Source: Alistipes sp. (GTDB taxonomy: Bacteria > Bacteroidota > Bacteroidia > Bacteroidales > Rikenellaceae). Taken from it: a DNA stretch of 64,000 nt. The DNA lies in NCBI GenBank assembly GCA_017938765.1, contig JAGBAX010000003.1, positions 62,001 through 126,000 on the forward strand, given 5' to 3'. The position numbers and the translations under genes were made by a program. This document shows, one piece after another, positions 1-9,242 of the stretch. Under the pieces are notes generated by a model. It had not been told where the DNA came from. It saw only the letters and a program-made list of their open reading frames with translations, and did not search any database. The stretch's first letter is position 1, and each line of letters begins with the position of its first letter.

Positions 1-34
1 TTTTTCATAGAGTGATATTTTTAGGTTGTATATT

Positions 35-67
35 TTTGCAAATATAACGATTTTTTCTATATCTTTG
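35..67 (+). promoter_or_regulatory. Promoter of the MG2/plug protein gene
   Basis: TTTG at 35-38 and TATCTTTG at 60-67 are separated by 21 bp, matching the Bacteroidetes housekeeping promoter (TTTG, 19-21 bp, TAnnTTTG). The start codon is 24 bp downstream. Confidence 0.75.
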
Positions 68-91
68 ATAAAAATTACATAAAATATAGAG

Positions 92-2845
92 ATGATGAAA
101 CGGCTTGTATTTTTATTATTAACTATAATATTTTGTTGTCCCATTCTCCTTGGTCAAAAAAAGGCTAAGAGCAACCCTCTGCCAGAGGAGCTGATGACTC
201 CTACGCTGAGCTTTTCACAGAGGCTGGAGAAGAACTACGCGGATTTCTATCAAAGTGGTGGCGTATTTGAGAAGCTCTACATTATGACCGACAAGCCATA
301 CTACAGTGCTGGCGAGACGATATTTTTCAGCGGCCATCTTGTTCACGCAACGCTGCTTACCCGCAATTCATCCTCTATGTTTGTCTATGCAGAGCTTATC
401 TCGCCAGAGGGTGTGCTTATTGAGCGTATAAAGGTGGCTGCCGAGAGGAAGCAGTTTGTCGGCACATTTACCCTCAACCCACGCCTTACATCGGGAAGGT
501 ACACCCTTCGTGCATACACCCGCTGGATGACAAACTTTGATATGGGATACTTCTACACGCGCGAGATATATATAGGTAACTATATTGACGATGCGGTGCA
601 GACGACTGTAAACTATACGATAGACTCAAAGGGTGTTGTCACTGCCGCACTAAGGGTCTACGACCAGTACTCAATGCCGATTGTCAGCACACCTGTAAGG
701 TATCGCACAATTATAGACGGCAAGTCGCGCTCTGGCTCTATTCGTACAAATACCGATGGCGTTGTCAATATCCGCTTCCGCCCATCGGACAACACAAACG
801 ACTGCATGGAGATTCGCATTCGCGCCAATAGCCGCGACCTGCAGCGATATATTCAGTTGCCATCATTCTCATCAGACTACGATGTGCAGTTCTGCCCAGA
901 GGGTGGAAACCTTATTGCAGATATGGTGCAGGTTGTCGCCTTCCGCGCCCAGAGCGTCAATGGTCGCAGCAAGAGTGTTAAGGGCAAGCTCTTCAACTCA
1001 AAGGGCGAGCAGGTGGCAGAGCTATCTACAGAGCACTACGGCATGGGGCGCTTTGTGATGCGAGCAGAGGCTGCTGAGAGCTACTATGCCGAGTTTACAT
1101 CCGAAGATGGCATTACCAAGCGTTTTGAGCTGCCGAGAGTTGAGCCTTATGGCGTAGGTGTGCGTGTGATGCGTAAGCAGGATGGTTTTGCAATCCTTGT
1201 GCAGGCCTCTAAGGGGGTAGATATTGCCAACTATGCAGCAGTAATCCACTCGCGCGGTGCAGTAATGAGCGTAATAGAGAACCTGTCAAGACCTATTATG
1301 CTGATGAACAAGGATATGTTTGATGGCGTGGCGCAAATAACTGTCGTAGAGCGCAATAGCGCGACAATTGTCGCCGAGCGACTCTTCTATGTGCGCGACA
1401 ACAGATATGCAAAGGCCGAGATTGTACCAGATAAGAAGAAGTACGACCGCCGCGACCGCGTGATGCTCTCGCTGAAGATTACCGACTCGGATGGTAAGCC
1501 TGCTACGGGTAACTTCTCACTCAGCGTGACGGACAAGAGCGTTGTTGAGCATAACCCTGGCGAGCAAAATATCCTATCCTATATGCTCCTTAGCTCTGAC
1601 CTAAAGGGCGAGGTGGAGAATCCTGGTCAGTACTTTGTAGATTCAGAGCCAACAACACTCAACAACCTCGACCTTGTGATGCTTACGGGCGGATGGCGTC
1701 GTTATTCGCTCAAGGCTGTGCTTGCGGGCGAACATCCGAGAATCCTCTACCCGATGGAGGACTCGGAGCGCATACGAGGCTCTGTATTTGGACTTATTGG
1801 CAGGGCTAAGAAGCCAAGCGTAGTGCTGATGAATCCAAAGACCAAGTATGTTGAGCAGTTTGAGCTGAACGAGTATAACAACTTTATGATTGCTGGATTA
1901 GAGTGCAAGGAGGATACGCAGTACATAGTCCAGGCGCTCAACAAGAAGGGCCGTGACAAGACTGTGCGAATTGAGATTGAGACCGAGAACTTCCCTGTTA
2001 CAACCTCATCTCATGTCCGCGAGTTCTACCTCTCGCCAGCCCTTCCGATACCATCTGCATTCCTTACTCGTGCTAAGGAGCGTTACTTCTATGAGGGTGG
2101 CGAGCGTGTGATAGATATTGAGGAGATTGTAGTTATGGGTCGCCGAACACACAGCTTCTTTGCCACATCTACGGCAGGCAGTATGCTTCACGGAGACCTA
2201 TCGCGCTTTGCGACTGTCTACGACGCCCTTGCCACATTCAAGGAGCTTGATGTTGTAGGTATGTCAGTAACGACAAAGAACCACTTTGCTGCGCGCGATG
2301 TGCGACTGTCGTTCTATGAGGATGCTGTAACAGAGGATGAGACCGAGACCGATGCACAGTTTATTCAATCCGTTCCATCTGTAGAGCAGGATGTCAATGT
2401 ACCAGATGTATACATTAACGGTCAACTTTCAGACATAGAGTCACTGGGCAACTACGACACAAAGTATATTGAGAGACTATCCTTTACAGACGGCAAGGCT
2501 GCAACAATGCTCGGTCTTGCAGCACAGCAGGGTGCTATTCTTATGGAGGTTAGCCGCGAGGGTATGGTAAATATGGTCGATACAGATGCTATGGCGCGTG
2601 TGCTTATTCGCGGAAGCCATAAGCCAGTGGAGTTCTACAAGCCTAAGTACCCTACTCCAGACTCACGCCTTACATCTGTTCAGGATTTGCGCTCAACAAT
2701 TGCCTGGGAGCCACTTATCCGCCCAACAGAGACCGGCACGGCACTGATAAACTTCTATACAGCCGACCGCTCGTCGGAGTACAATGTAATTCTTGAGGGT
2801 ATTACTGACGAGGGAGAGTTGGTCTACAAACAGATGAGTTTCTAA
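92..2845 (+). CDS. Secreted MG2-domain protein with TonB-plug-like C-terminus
   Basis: 917 residues with a signal peptide (about 1-21) and no lipobox. Residues about 60-165 resemble the MG2 domain of alpha-2-macroglobulin-like proteins (YIMTDKPYYSAGETIFFSG is typical). Two or three further beta-sandwich modules follow. Near residue 772 is a segment like the plug of TonB receptors (DVYINGQLSDIESLG), but no beta-barrel follows, so this is not a receptor. Bacteroidales carry many such large exported proteins; their role is unknown, with surface or periplasmic binding or assembly the usual guess. A second ATG lies at 95. The stop codon abuts the stop of the convergent MATE gene with no gap. Family placement fairly sure, function not. 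Confidence 0.8.
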   Translation: MMKRLVFLLLTIIFCCPILLGQKKAKSNPLPEELMTPTLSFSQRLEKNYADFYQSGGVFEKLYIMTDKPYYSAGETIFFSGHLVHATLLTRNSSSMFVYAELISPEGVLIERIKVAAERKQFVGTFTLNPRLTSGRYTLRAYTRWMTNFDMGYFYTREIYIGNYIDDAVQTTVNYTIDSKGVVTAALRVYDQYSMPIVSTPVRYRTIIDGKSRSGSIRTNTDGVVNIRFRPSDNTNDCMEIRIRANSRDLQRYIQLPSFSSDYDVQFCPEGGNLIADMVQVVAFRAQSVNGRSKSVKGKLFNSKGEQVAELSTEHYGMGRFVMRAEAAESYYAEFTSEDGITKRFELPRVEPYGVGVRVMRKQDGFAILVQASKGVDIANYAAVIHSRGAVMSVIENLSRPIMLMNKDMFDGVAQITVVERNSATIVAERLFYVRDNRYAKAEIVPDKKKYDRRDRVMLSLKITDSDGKPATGNFSLSVTDKSVVEHNPGEQNILSYMLLSSDLKGEVENPGQYFVDSEPTTLNNLDLVMLTGGWRRYSLKAVLAGEHPRILYPMEDSERIRGSVFGLIGRAKKPSVVLMNPKTKYVEQFELNEYNNFMIAGLECKEDTQYIVQALNKKGRDKTVRIEIETENFPVTTSSHVREFYLSPALPIPSAFLTRAKERYFYEGGERVIDIEEIVVMGRRTHSFFATSTAGSMLHGDLSRFATVYDALATFKELDVVGMSVTTKNHFAARDVRLSFYEDAVTEDETETDAQFIQSVPSVEQDVNVPDVYINGQLSDIESLGNYDTKYIERLSFTDGKAATMLGLAAQQGAILMEVSREGMVNMVDTDAMARVLIRGSHKPVEFYKPKYPTPDSRLTSVQDLRSTIAWEPLIRPTETGTALINFYTADRSSEYNVILEGITDEGELVYKQMSF

Positions 2846-4255
2846 CTACCGCAGGCGTTTAAGCTCGCGGTAGAGCAGTATTGCGGCAAGCGTAATTGAT
2901 GCGCAGTCGGCAATAGGCATTGACATCCACACGCCCGTAGCACCCATATATCGTGGAATAATCCATAGTAGTGGTAGCAAAAAGAGCATCTGGCGCGTCA
3001 TAGAGACGAAAATTGCCAACTTTGCATGTCCTATATACTGGAAGAATGCCGCTGCGACAATCTGGAAGCCGACAAGCGGGAACATCGTAACGATAATTCT
3101 CATTGCCTGTGATGCGGCAGCAATCATCAGCGTCTCATCGCCACCCTTTGCCGAGTCAACGAATAGCGAAGCGATACCCTCTGGAAATATCTGGCAGGCC
3201 AAAAAACCGAGAGTAGAGATAGTCATACCACAGCCAATAGTAAGGTAGAGAGCCTTACGCACACGGTCGTATTGCTTTGCACCGAAGTTATATCCGACAA
3301 TAGGTTGCATACCCTGATTTAGTCCCTGAATAACCATAATAAGCAGCATCACTACTCTATTGGCAATACCATAAGCACCTACAAAGATATCTGCCGAGGC
3401 GTGGGTTGTCTGCACAACATCATGCACGCCCGTACCGCCATATTTAAGCAGTGCCGTATTGACAAAGGCAGCCACCAAAGATGCGCAGATATTGACCATA
3501 AACGGAGCAAGGCCGATAGAGATAATAGCCTTTATAATCTTCCAATCTAAAACAAAGGCTGTACGGCGGAAGCGTACAAAAGAGCTCTTCTGACAGAAGT
3601 GCGAACTGGCAATAAGAAAAGAGACGGCCTGCGATATTACAGTTGCCAGCGCCGAGCCCTTAATACCCCAGCCAAACTTAAAGATAAAGAGTGGATTGAG
3701 GCAGAGGTTAAGAGCAACAGCAGTAAGGATTATTCGCATAGACTTTTGCGGATATCCCGAAGCACGAATCTGCTCGTTAAGACCCAGATACATATGCTGA
3801 GTCATATTTCCCAACAGGATAATGCGCATAAAGTCGCGCGCATAGCCAATAGTCTCTGCCGAGGCATTTCCTCCACTAAACAGTTGCAGGATAGGGTCAA
3901 GAAATATGAGCATAAAGGCCATAAGCACAAAACCCAGAATAAGGTTTAGCATTACGGCATTGGCAAGTGTCTTCTCTGCCGCCTGCATATTACCCTCGCC
4001 AAGGCGGATAGACATTCGTGCCGCAGCACCCACACCCACCATAGCACCAAAGGCACCTGCGATATTCATTATCGGCATAGTTATTGCCATGCCCGCAATA
4101 GCAGCTCCACCCACGCCATGACCCACAAAAATAGAGTCAATGATGTGGTATATAGAGTTTGAGGCCATAGCAATAATTGCCGGCGCAGCGTAACGCCAGA
4201 GCAATGAGCCTATATTATCAGTACCCAACGAGAGTGTATTTGCCTGTTTTGCCAT
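2846..4255 (-). CDS. MATE family multidrug/Na+ antiporter
   Basis: 469 residues, about 12 membrane segments, two homologous halves, as in MATE/NorM/DinF exporters that use Na+ or H+ gradients to expel cationic drugs or metabolites. The N-terminal half has the usual opening (LLWRYAAPAIIAM, then SIYHIIDSIFVG). The frame can be opened at a TTG at 4267, but that codon lies inside the gene's own TACCTTTG promoter box, so the ATG at 4255 is the better start and the mRNA would be nearly leaderless. It sits downstream of the phosphopantetheinyl transferase gene and may be read from both its own and the upstream promoter. Substrate not predictable. Confidence 0.9.
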   Translation of the reverse strand: MAKQANTLSLGTDNIGSLLWRYAAPAIIAMASNSIYHIIDSIFVGHGVGGAAIAGMAITMPIMNIAGAFGAMVGVGAAARMSIRLGEGNMQAAEKTLANAVMLNLILGFVLMAFMLIFLDPILQLFSGGNASAETIGYARDFMRIILLGNMTQHMYLGLNEQIRASGYPQKSMRIILTAVALNLCLNPLFIFKFGWGIKGSALATVISQAVSFLIASSHFCQKSSFVRFRRTAFVLDWKIIKAIISIGLAPFMVNICASLVAAFVNTALLKYGGTGVHDVVQTTHASADIFVGAYGIANRVVMLLIMVIQGLNQGMQPIVGYNFGAKQYDRVRKALYLTIGCGMTISTLGFLACQIFPEGIASLFVDSAKGGDETLMIAAASQAMRIIVTMFPLVGFQIVAAAFFQYIGHAKLAIFVSMTRQMLFLLPLLWIIPRYMGATGVWMSMPIADCASITLAAILLYRELKRLR

Positions 4256-4264
4256 ATTTCGCGA

Positions 4265-4296
4265 CAAAGGTACAATTTAAATCAAATAAACAACAA
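4265..4296 (-). promoter_or_regulatory. Promoter of MATE gene, close to the start codon
   Basis: On the minus strand the -7 box TACCTTTG occupies 4272-4265, and a TTG 21 bp upstream (4294-4296) can serve as -33. Only 9 bases separate the box from the ATG at 4255, so the transcript would have a leader of a few bases at most. Confidence 0.6.
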
Positions 4297-4846
4297 TGTG
4301 TTCAGCGGTGCGCTCTATTCTAAAGGTCGCACTCTGCGCTCTATTATCCGCAACAGTTATGCTCTGCTCACTAAGCTCCGTTATGCGCATATCTGTAAGC
4401 ATCGAGAGCGATGAATCTTGACGCAGCTTATAGTAGCACTCGCGAGCACACCACATAGCCACCCTATCCTCCTCTGAATGAGATAAATCCAACTCCTCTG
4501 CACTCAGAAAGCTGTTACTAATTCGCCTAACATTCCTATCCTTTCGCTCAACATCCACTGCGCACCTATTCTCTGAAACCACAACCGCCACAAGGTCAGT
4601 TGTATGCGAGACGCTAATATAGAGGTTACTACCCTCAATCTGAGGTGCCCCCTGCTCAGTATAGACAATTCGCGGAACATAGCCCAAAAAGTCCGCCAAA
4701 ACAGCTCGCCAAGTGAGGTATTCAGCAGCGCGAGTGGCGCGAAAACCTTGAGCCGTAAGAAAATCTGCCTCACAGACACGATCTCTACACTGCTCAGCAG
4801 AAAGTATTGGCGAGAGCAAAAGGTGGCTAATCATAATTTGGGACAA
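4277..4846 (-). CDS. 4'-phosphopantetheinyl transferase (Sfp type)
   Basis: 189 residues. It transfers the phosphopantetheine arm of coenzyme A to a serine of acyl- or peptidyl-carrier proteins. The Sfp-family motifs are visible: SVSHT at 78-82, VDVE at 97-100 (metal-binding Asp98 and Glu100) and WCARECYYK at 132-140, the W(A/C)xKE-like motif with Glu and Lys in place. It overlaps the end of gldE by 20 bp, so the two are translationally linked. No carrier-protein or synthase gene is nearby; the likely client is fatty-acid ACP, although a secondary-metabolite carrier cannot be excluded. Confidence 0.85.
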   Translation of the reverse strand: MSQIMISHLLLSPILSAEQCRDRVCEADFLTAQGFRATRAAEYLTWRAVLADFLGYVPRIVYTEQGAPQIEGSNLYISVSHTTDLVAVVVSENRCAVDVERKDRNVRRISNSFLSAEELDLSHSEEDRVAMWCARECYYKLRQDSSLSMLTDMRITELSEQSITVADNRAQSATFRIERTAEHIVVYLI

Positions 4847-6101
4847 TAACCTTAATCTTCTCTATGCGATGACCCTCAACTGCCGTAACGATAAATCGCA
4901 CTGAGTGAGAAGTTATCTGCTCGCCCTTTTTGAGGAAGTTGCGCTTAATCTCAAGCAGCAGTCCGGCAACAGTCTCTGCCCTACCCTGCACATCCTCAAA
5001 CAGCTCGGCATCAAGCTGTAGCACACGAAGCATATCTATAATGTGGGTCTTACCGTCAAAGATAAACGTATTCTGGTCTATACGCTCATAGAAGCTCTCG
5101 TCCGTATCACTCTCGTCCGAAATCTCGCCTACAACCTCCTCAAGGATATCCTCAAGGGTTACAAGACCTTGTGTTGCGCCATACTCATCAACAACAATTG
5201 CCATATGCACCTTGTCGTGGCGGAAATCCTCTAACAAATCGGTAATCTGCTTGTGCATAGGAACGATATATGGCTCACGAATAAGGCTTTGCCAACCAAA
5301 ATCATCTCCGCGATTGGCATAGGCGATAAGGTCCTTAACAAAGAGTGTTCCCCTGATATTATCAACACTCTCTGAGTACACTGGCAGTCGGGAGTAGCCC
5401 GACGAGGTGATAATCTGCTTAACCTCGCCAAAGGTCATCGTCTGCTCAACGGCAACAATATCCATACGAGGGCGCATAATCTGTTCTACCTCTCTGGAGG
5501 CGAAATCTACAATTCCAGAGAGAATCTTCTGCTCCTCTGTAGATGTTGTACGAGTCATATCAACTGCATCAGCAAGGTCCTCAATAGATATCTCACCACT
5601 CTTCTGCGCTAATCGCTCACTGACAACATTAGATGTCTTTACAAGTGTAATGGCAAGTGGATAGACTATCCAACGCAAAATCGTTAGCGGCTGAGAAAAC
5701 CACAGTGCCACACGCAGTGTTGAGCCCTGAGCAAAGACCTTTGGTAGCACCTCGCCAAAAAGCAACAATAAGAATGTCACTATAACCGTATGGACAAGGA
5801 AACTTAGGCTTCCAAAGTTAAACATCATATTGAGAATCTGCGTAGAGAGCACAACCGTTCCGATATTGACCAAATTATTGACAACAAGGATTGTTGCCAA
5901 CAGCATATCGGGATTCTCAAGCAACTTTGCTGCTGAATCAGTGGCCATCGTACCACCACGCTTTATATGACGGACCTCAGCAGGCGTAAGCGAGAAGTAT
6001 GCCACCTCTGACGATGACATCATTCCCGAAATTAGCAACAGAACAATATCGCCTGCGATTAAAAATAGCACCTGTGGTTCAAATCCTAAATACTCTACCA
6101 T
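4827..6101 (-). CDS. gldE: GldE-like CNNM/CBS-domain membrane protein
   Basis: 424 residues. About 1-190 is the DUF21/CNNM membrane region (four hydrophobic segments), 200-330 two CBS domains (STEEQKILSGIVDFASREV precedes them; MAIVVDEYGATQGLVTLED is the second), 340-424 a CorC/HlyC C-terminal domain. The family contains Mg2+/Co2+ efflux-associated proteins; in Bacteroidetes this branch is annotated as gliding-motility protein GldE, even in non-gliding gut species. Position between ftsZ and an Sfp-type transferase suggests co-expression with envelope growth. Whether it transports metal here is unknown. Confidence 0.85.
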   Translation of the reverse strand: MVEYLGFEPQVLFLIAGDIVLLLISGMMSSSEVAYFSLTPAEVRHIKRGGTMATDSAAKLLENPDMLLATILVVNNLVNIGTVVLSTQILNMMFNFGSLSFLVHTVIVTFLLLLFGEVLPKVFAQGSTLRVALWFSQPLTILRWIVYPLAITLVKTSNVVSERLAQKSGEISIEDLADAVDMTRTTSTEEQKILSGIVDFASREVEQIMRPRMDIVAVEQTMTFGEVKQIITSSGYSRLPVYSESVDNIRGTLFVKDLIAYANRGDDFGWQSLIREPYIVPMHKQITDLLEDFRHDKVHMAIVVDEYGATQGLVTLEDILEEVVGEISDESDTDESFYERIDQNTFIFDGKTHIIDMLRVLQLDAELFEDVQGRAETVAGLLLEIKRNFLKKGEQITSHSVRFIVTAVEGHRIEKIKVIVPNYD

Positions 6102-6150
6102 CGTTAAGAGGTTGTTTGTGATTTGTTTACGAAATTATTTTAATCAACTT

Positions 6151-7758
6151 CTAAAAGTCAAGTGCTTGTTGCTGTGTTGAATTATCCACAGCCACCTCTT
6201 CATTACTCACCACAGAGCCATCCATCTTAATGACAACCTTTCTGCCCTTTATCTCATTCATCAGCATCATACCTCGGCGAGACTTATATGCTGGAGTATT
6301 AGCATCCAACTGATAGTTACCATTAAGTGCCTGCGGAGTTATCGGCTTTGGAGCTACTCGCTCAGGGATAGCAACTCTCCAAGGCTCTGCTGTCACTACC
6401 TGAGGCTGTGGTGCTGGCTTTGGCTGTACTGGTTGCGGTACAGGTTGCGGTGCAGGCTTCGGAGTTGGAGCAGGTGCAGGTTTTGGCGCAGGTTTTGGCT
6501 CAACTACCTGTGGTGCAGGGGCTGGCTTGGGTTGCACTGGCTCAACGACTTGTGGCGCTGGCTTTGGTTGCACTGGCTCAACGACTTGTGGTGCTGGCGC
6601 TGGTTTTGGCTGCACTGGCTGAGGTGCAGGCTTTGGTTGCTCCACAGCAATAGTAATTGGAGGTGTTGGTTGCTCTGGCTCTGGAGCTACTGCTGTTTTG
6701 CTCTCCATAGTAAGGCCGAGCTTACCACCAAAGGCCTCATGGTAGTAGCTATCTGCGTGGAAGCCCGTAACAACGATGATAATCTCTATCTTGTCCTCCA
6801 GCTCTGGTTTGATACTCGTACCCCAGATAATATTCACTGGGATATTATCTCCATTCTCATCCTTTCCTGCAGCGATATTCTGGATATGGTCAAGGGCCTT
6901 GTTTACCTCCTTCATCTTCAGATCGCCCGAAGAGGCTGTAGCGAAGTTTACAAGTACCTCCTTTGCACCCTCAATAGGCACACCGCCAAAGAGTGGTGAG
7001 AGGACTGCCTTGTCAATAGCTGTGATTACCCTATCCGCGCCCGCCTCGGCAGCCATACCCATAACGGCATAGTGGCTATTGCGGACAACCTTGCAGACAT
7101 CCGAGATATCGACACTGACAAGGTCTGACTGCGTAAGAGCAATCTCGGCAATACCCTTGGCAGCATAGGCGACAACATCATTTGCCATATTAAAGGCATC
7201 GTGCACAGAGCGGTCGTCGCACAGAGTGATGATAGTCTCATTGCGGATGATGATAAAGGTATCAACAAAGTCCTGCATAATGCTAATACCATTCATCGCC
7301 TGATCAAAACGATGCTTACCCTCATTAATTGACGGTGTAGTAAGGATAGCAATAAGCGGAATATTGAGCGAATGAATCATCTGAGCAATTACTGGCGTAG
7401 CACCCGTACCAGTACCACCACCCATACCGGCAGTGAGGAAGATAAGGTCTGGATTGTGCTGCTTGACATACTCGCGGATAGTAGGCAGTGACTCCTTGGC
7501 CTTATTTTGACCTACCGAGGCGTCATTACCTGCTCCCTTACCATCGCCCATACATATCTTCTGCGTATCGCCCAGCGGACTCTTATCCAGAGCCTTGCTA
7601 TCGGTGTTACAAATCATCAGATTCACACCCTTGATACTCAGTGTGTAGATGTGGTCTACAGTATTACCGCCCGCACCGCCGACACCGATAACCATAATCT
7701 TTGCCGGTATGCCGTGAGCTGTAACCCTACTATTTTTAAAATCGCTATACAGTCCCAT
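6151..7758 (-). CDS. ftsZ: Cell division GTPase FtsZ, divergent, with long Pro-rich tail
   Basis: 535 residues. Polymerises at midcell into the Z ring. N-terminal nucleotide-binding part with GVGGAGGN (25-32) and the tubulin signature GGGTGTG (113-119). The T7 loop that completes the GTPase site of the next subunit is SVDISDV (215-221): both aspartates are kept but the usual Asn is Ser. Other family hallmarks (EG..R..A near 146 and the IPND block near 171) are altered. After about 350 the protein becomes a roughly 110-residue proline/alanine/lysine/glutamine linker with repeated PKPAPQVVEPVQ units (372-455), ending in a conserved-looking tail rich in charged residues. Last dcw gene in an ftsQ-ftsA-ftsZ series. 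Confidence 0.93.
   Translation of the reverse strand: MGLYSDFKNSRVTAHGIPAKIMVIGVGGAGGNTVDHIYTLSIKGVNLMICNTDSKALDKSPLGDTQKICMGDGKGAGNDASVGQNKAKESLPTIREYVKQHNPDLIFLTAGMGGGTGTGATPVIAQMIHSLNIPLIAILTTPSINEGKHRFDQAMNGISIMQDFVDTFIIIRNETIITLCDDRSVHDAFNMANDVVAYAAKGIAEIALTQSDLVSVDISDVCKVVRNSHYAVMGMAAEAGADRVITAIDKAVLSPLFGGVPIEGAKEVLVNFATASSGDLKMKEVNKALDHIQNIAAGKDENGDNIPVNIIWGTSIKPELEDKIEIIIVVTGFHADSYYHEAFGGKLGLTMESKTAVAPEPEQPTPPITIAVEQPKPAPQPVQPKPAPAPQVVEPVQPKPAPQVVEPVQPKPAPAPQVVEPKPAPKPAPAPTPKPAPQPVPQPVQPKPAPQPQVVTAEPWRVAIPERVAPKPITPQALNGNYQLDANTPAYKSRRGMMLMNEIKGRKVVIKMDGSVVSNEEVAVDNSTQQQALDF
6394..6645 (-). repeat. In-frame proline-rich repeats in ftsZ linker
   Basis: Imperfect units coding for PKPAPQVVEPVQ-like blocks, about three good copies followed by degenerate (P-x)n sequence. 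The reading frame is kept, so copy number could change by slippage without breaking the gene. Long antisense frames here are by-products of the repeat. Confidence 0.8.
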
Positions 7759-7793
7759 TGGGAAATATTTTTTTACAAACGGTTTATAATCAA

Positions 7794-9236
7794 CTACTTT
7801 TCCTTATCATCTGAGCCAAGTGTGCGAGAAATAAATCCCGCGAGCTTATCAAACATACCGCCCTTCTTACCACCCTTCTTGGTCTCTGACTTTGGCTTCG
7901 GACAGACAACATCTATCGGCTCTGGAGTAACTTCTGGCTCAACATCAGCCTGCTCTGGCTCAACTTCTGGCTCAGGAGCTACCACAGCCTTTGGCTGAGG
8001 CGTTGTGACCCTTACCTTCGGCTGCACAGGCTCTGGCTTTGGAGTTTTATTATCTACAACATCAAGCTCCTTGACATAAGAGGCTGAGAGTTGTGCGGCA
8101 TTGAGCATAATAGCCAGTGCAGCGTGCTGACCAGGGGTAATCTCACACTCCTGCGGAATTTTGCCAATGCCGTAGAGGGTCTCTGCCTTACGACATGGGC
8201 GGTTAAGCTCGCGCTCAAAGAGTGCATCTACCATATCAATCATCGCCGAGCCACCAGTAAGTACATAGCCGTGAGGGATAAACTCCCCGAAGCCCGACTC
8301 TGCGACAACCTTACCAACAACCTCGGCAATATCCATTAGTCGCGCCTCAATGACAGTGGCAATATTGCGGTGGATAATCTCCCTTGTGCCATCCTTAATA
8401 ACCTCATTGTCAGCGACATTGCTGCTTATAGCCTTGCCATAAACATGCTTAATCTTGCTCACATTCGTGCCCTTAGGCAGTATAGACTTTAGGTCGGCAT
8501 CAATCAGCTCGGCACCAAATGGCAGTGAGCGGAAGAACTGCACACGGTTGTCTCTGACAATAGTCACATCTGTAACCTCCGCACCAAGGTCTACAACGAC
8601 AACGCCCTGCTCCGCCTCCTTTGGCGACACGAGCAGTGGGTAGGTTATTGTTGGATTGACCATAATGCCCTGAATCTCCATTCCCAGTCTATGGTGCAGT
8701 CCCTTGAGGTAGTTCTGCTGGTCGTTCATACCCACAGTGAGCATATAACGAGCCTTCAGCCAACTACCCTGCAGACCTGTTGGGTCAAGAGTCTGCTTTG
8801 TACCATTGACAAAGTAGCAGAGCGGAGATGCCGCCAGCACCCCCTCAGCAAAGCTCTCGGTAGTTATCTGACCAATAAGCTGGCGCAGAATATTGAGGTC
8901 ATCATTGCCAATAACGCCCGTACGCTTATTCTTCACTTGCACCATATCCTCAACAATCACACAGCGAGTATTCACATCGCCAAGACTAAAGTAGCCCTGC
9001 TCAATCTTTATCCCCAGCTCCTGCTCCAACTCATGCTTGGCGCTCAGGATTACCGAGCTTAGATTCTGCACTGCACTTGTTAGTGTTGTACTGATATGGC
9101 CGTGCTTGATACTCCTCTTTGTCTGCTGCACAGAGATACCCTCAATATTGATTAGTTCCGAGCTATCCTCACGCGAGCCGACAACCATCACAACATTGGC
9201 ACTACCTAAATCTACTCCTACAAAATATTGTTTCAT
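7794..9236 (-). CDS. ftsA: Cell division protein FtsA
   Basis: 480 residues, actin-fold ATPase that tethers FtsZ to the membrane and recruits the divisome. Phosphate loop GVDLGSANV (7-15), second phosphate motif VVVVDLGAEVTDV, adenosine motif GYVLTGGSAM; SHS2 insertion between. Residues about 395-450 form a Pro/Glu/Val linker, and the C-terminus (GGMFDKLAGFISRTLG) is an amphipathic membrane-targeting helix. FtsA and its partner FtsZ thus both carry unusually long low-complexity linkers. 35 bp upstream of ftsZ, 6 bp after ftsQ. Confidence 0.93.
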   Translation of the reverse strand: MKQYFVGVDLGSANVVMVVGSREDSSELINIEGISVQQTKRSIKHGHISTTLTSAVQNLSSVILSAKHELEQELGIKIEQGYFSLGDVNTRCVIVEDMVQVKNKRTGVIGNDDLNILRQLIGQITTESFAEGVLAASPLCYFVNGTKQTLDPTGLQGSWLKARYMLTVGMNDQQNYLKGLHHRLGMEIQGIMVNPTITYPLLVSPKEAEQGVVVVDLGAEVTDVTIVRDNRVQFFRSLPFGAELIDADLKSILPKGTNVSKIKHVYGKAISSNVADNEVIKDGTREIIHRNIATVIEARLMDIAEVVGKVVAESGFGEFIPHGYVLTGGSAMIDMVDALFERELNRPCRKAETLYGIGKIPQECEITPGQHAALAIMLNAAQLSASYVKELDVVDNKTPKPEPVQPKVRVTTPQPKAVVAPEPEVEPEQADVEPEVTPEPIDVVCPKPKSETKKGGKKGGMFDKLAGFISRTLGSDDKEK

Positions 9237-9242
9237 ATAGTA

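Noticed and set aside
6408..6999. Long antisense frames opposite the ftsZ linker
   Set aside because: Products of the Pro/Ala/Gln-rich repeats read in reverse; Leu/Val/Trp monotony and no start signal.
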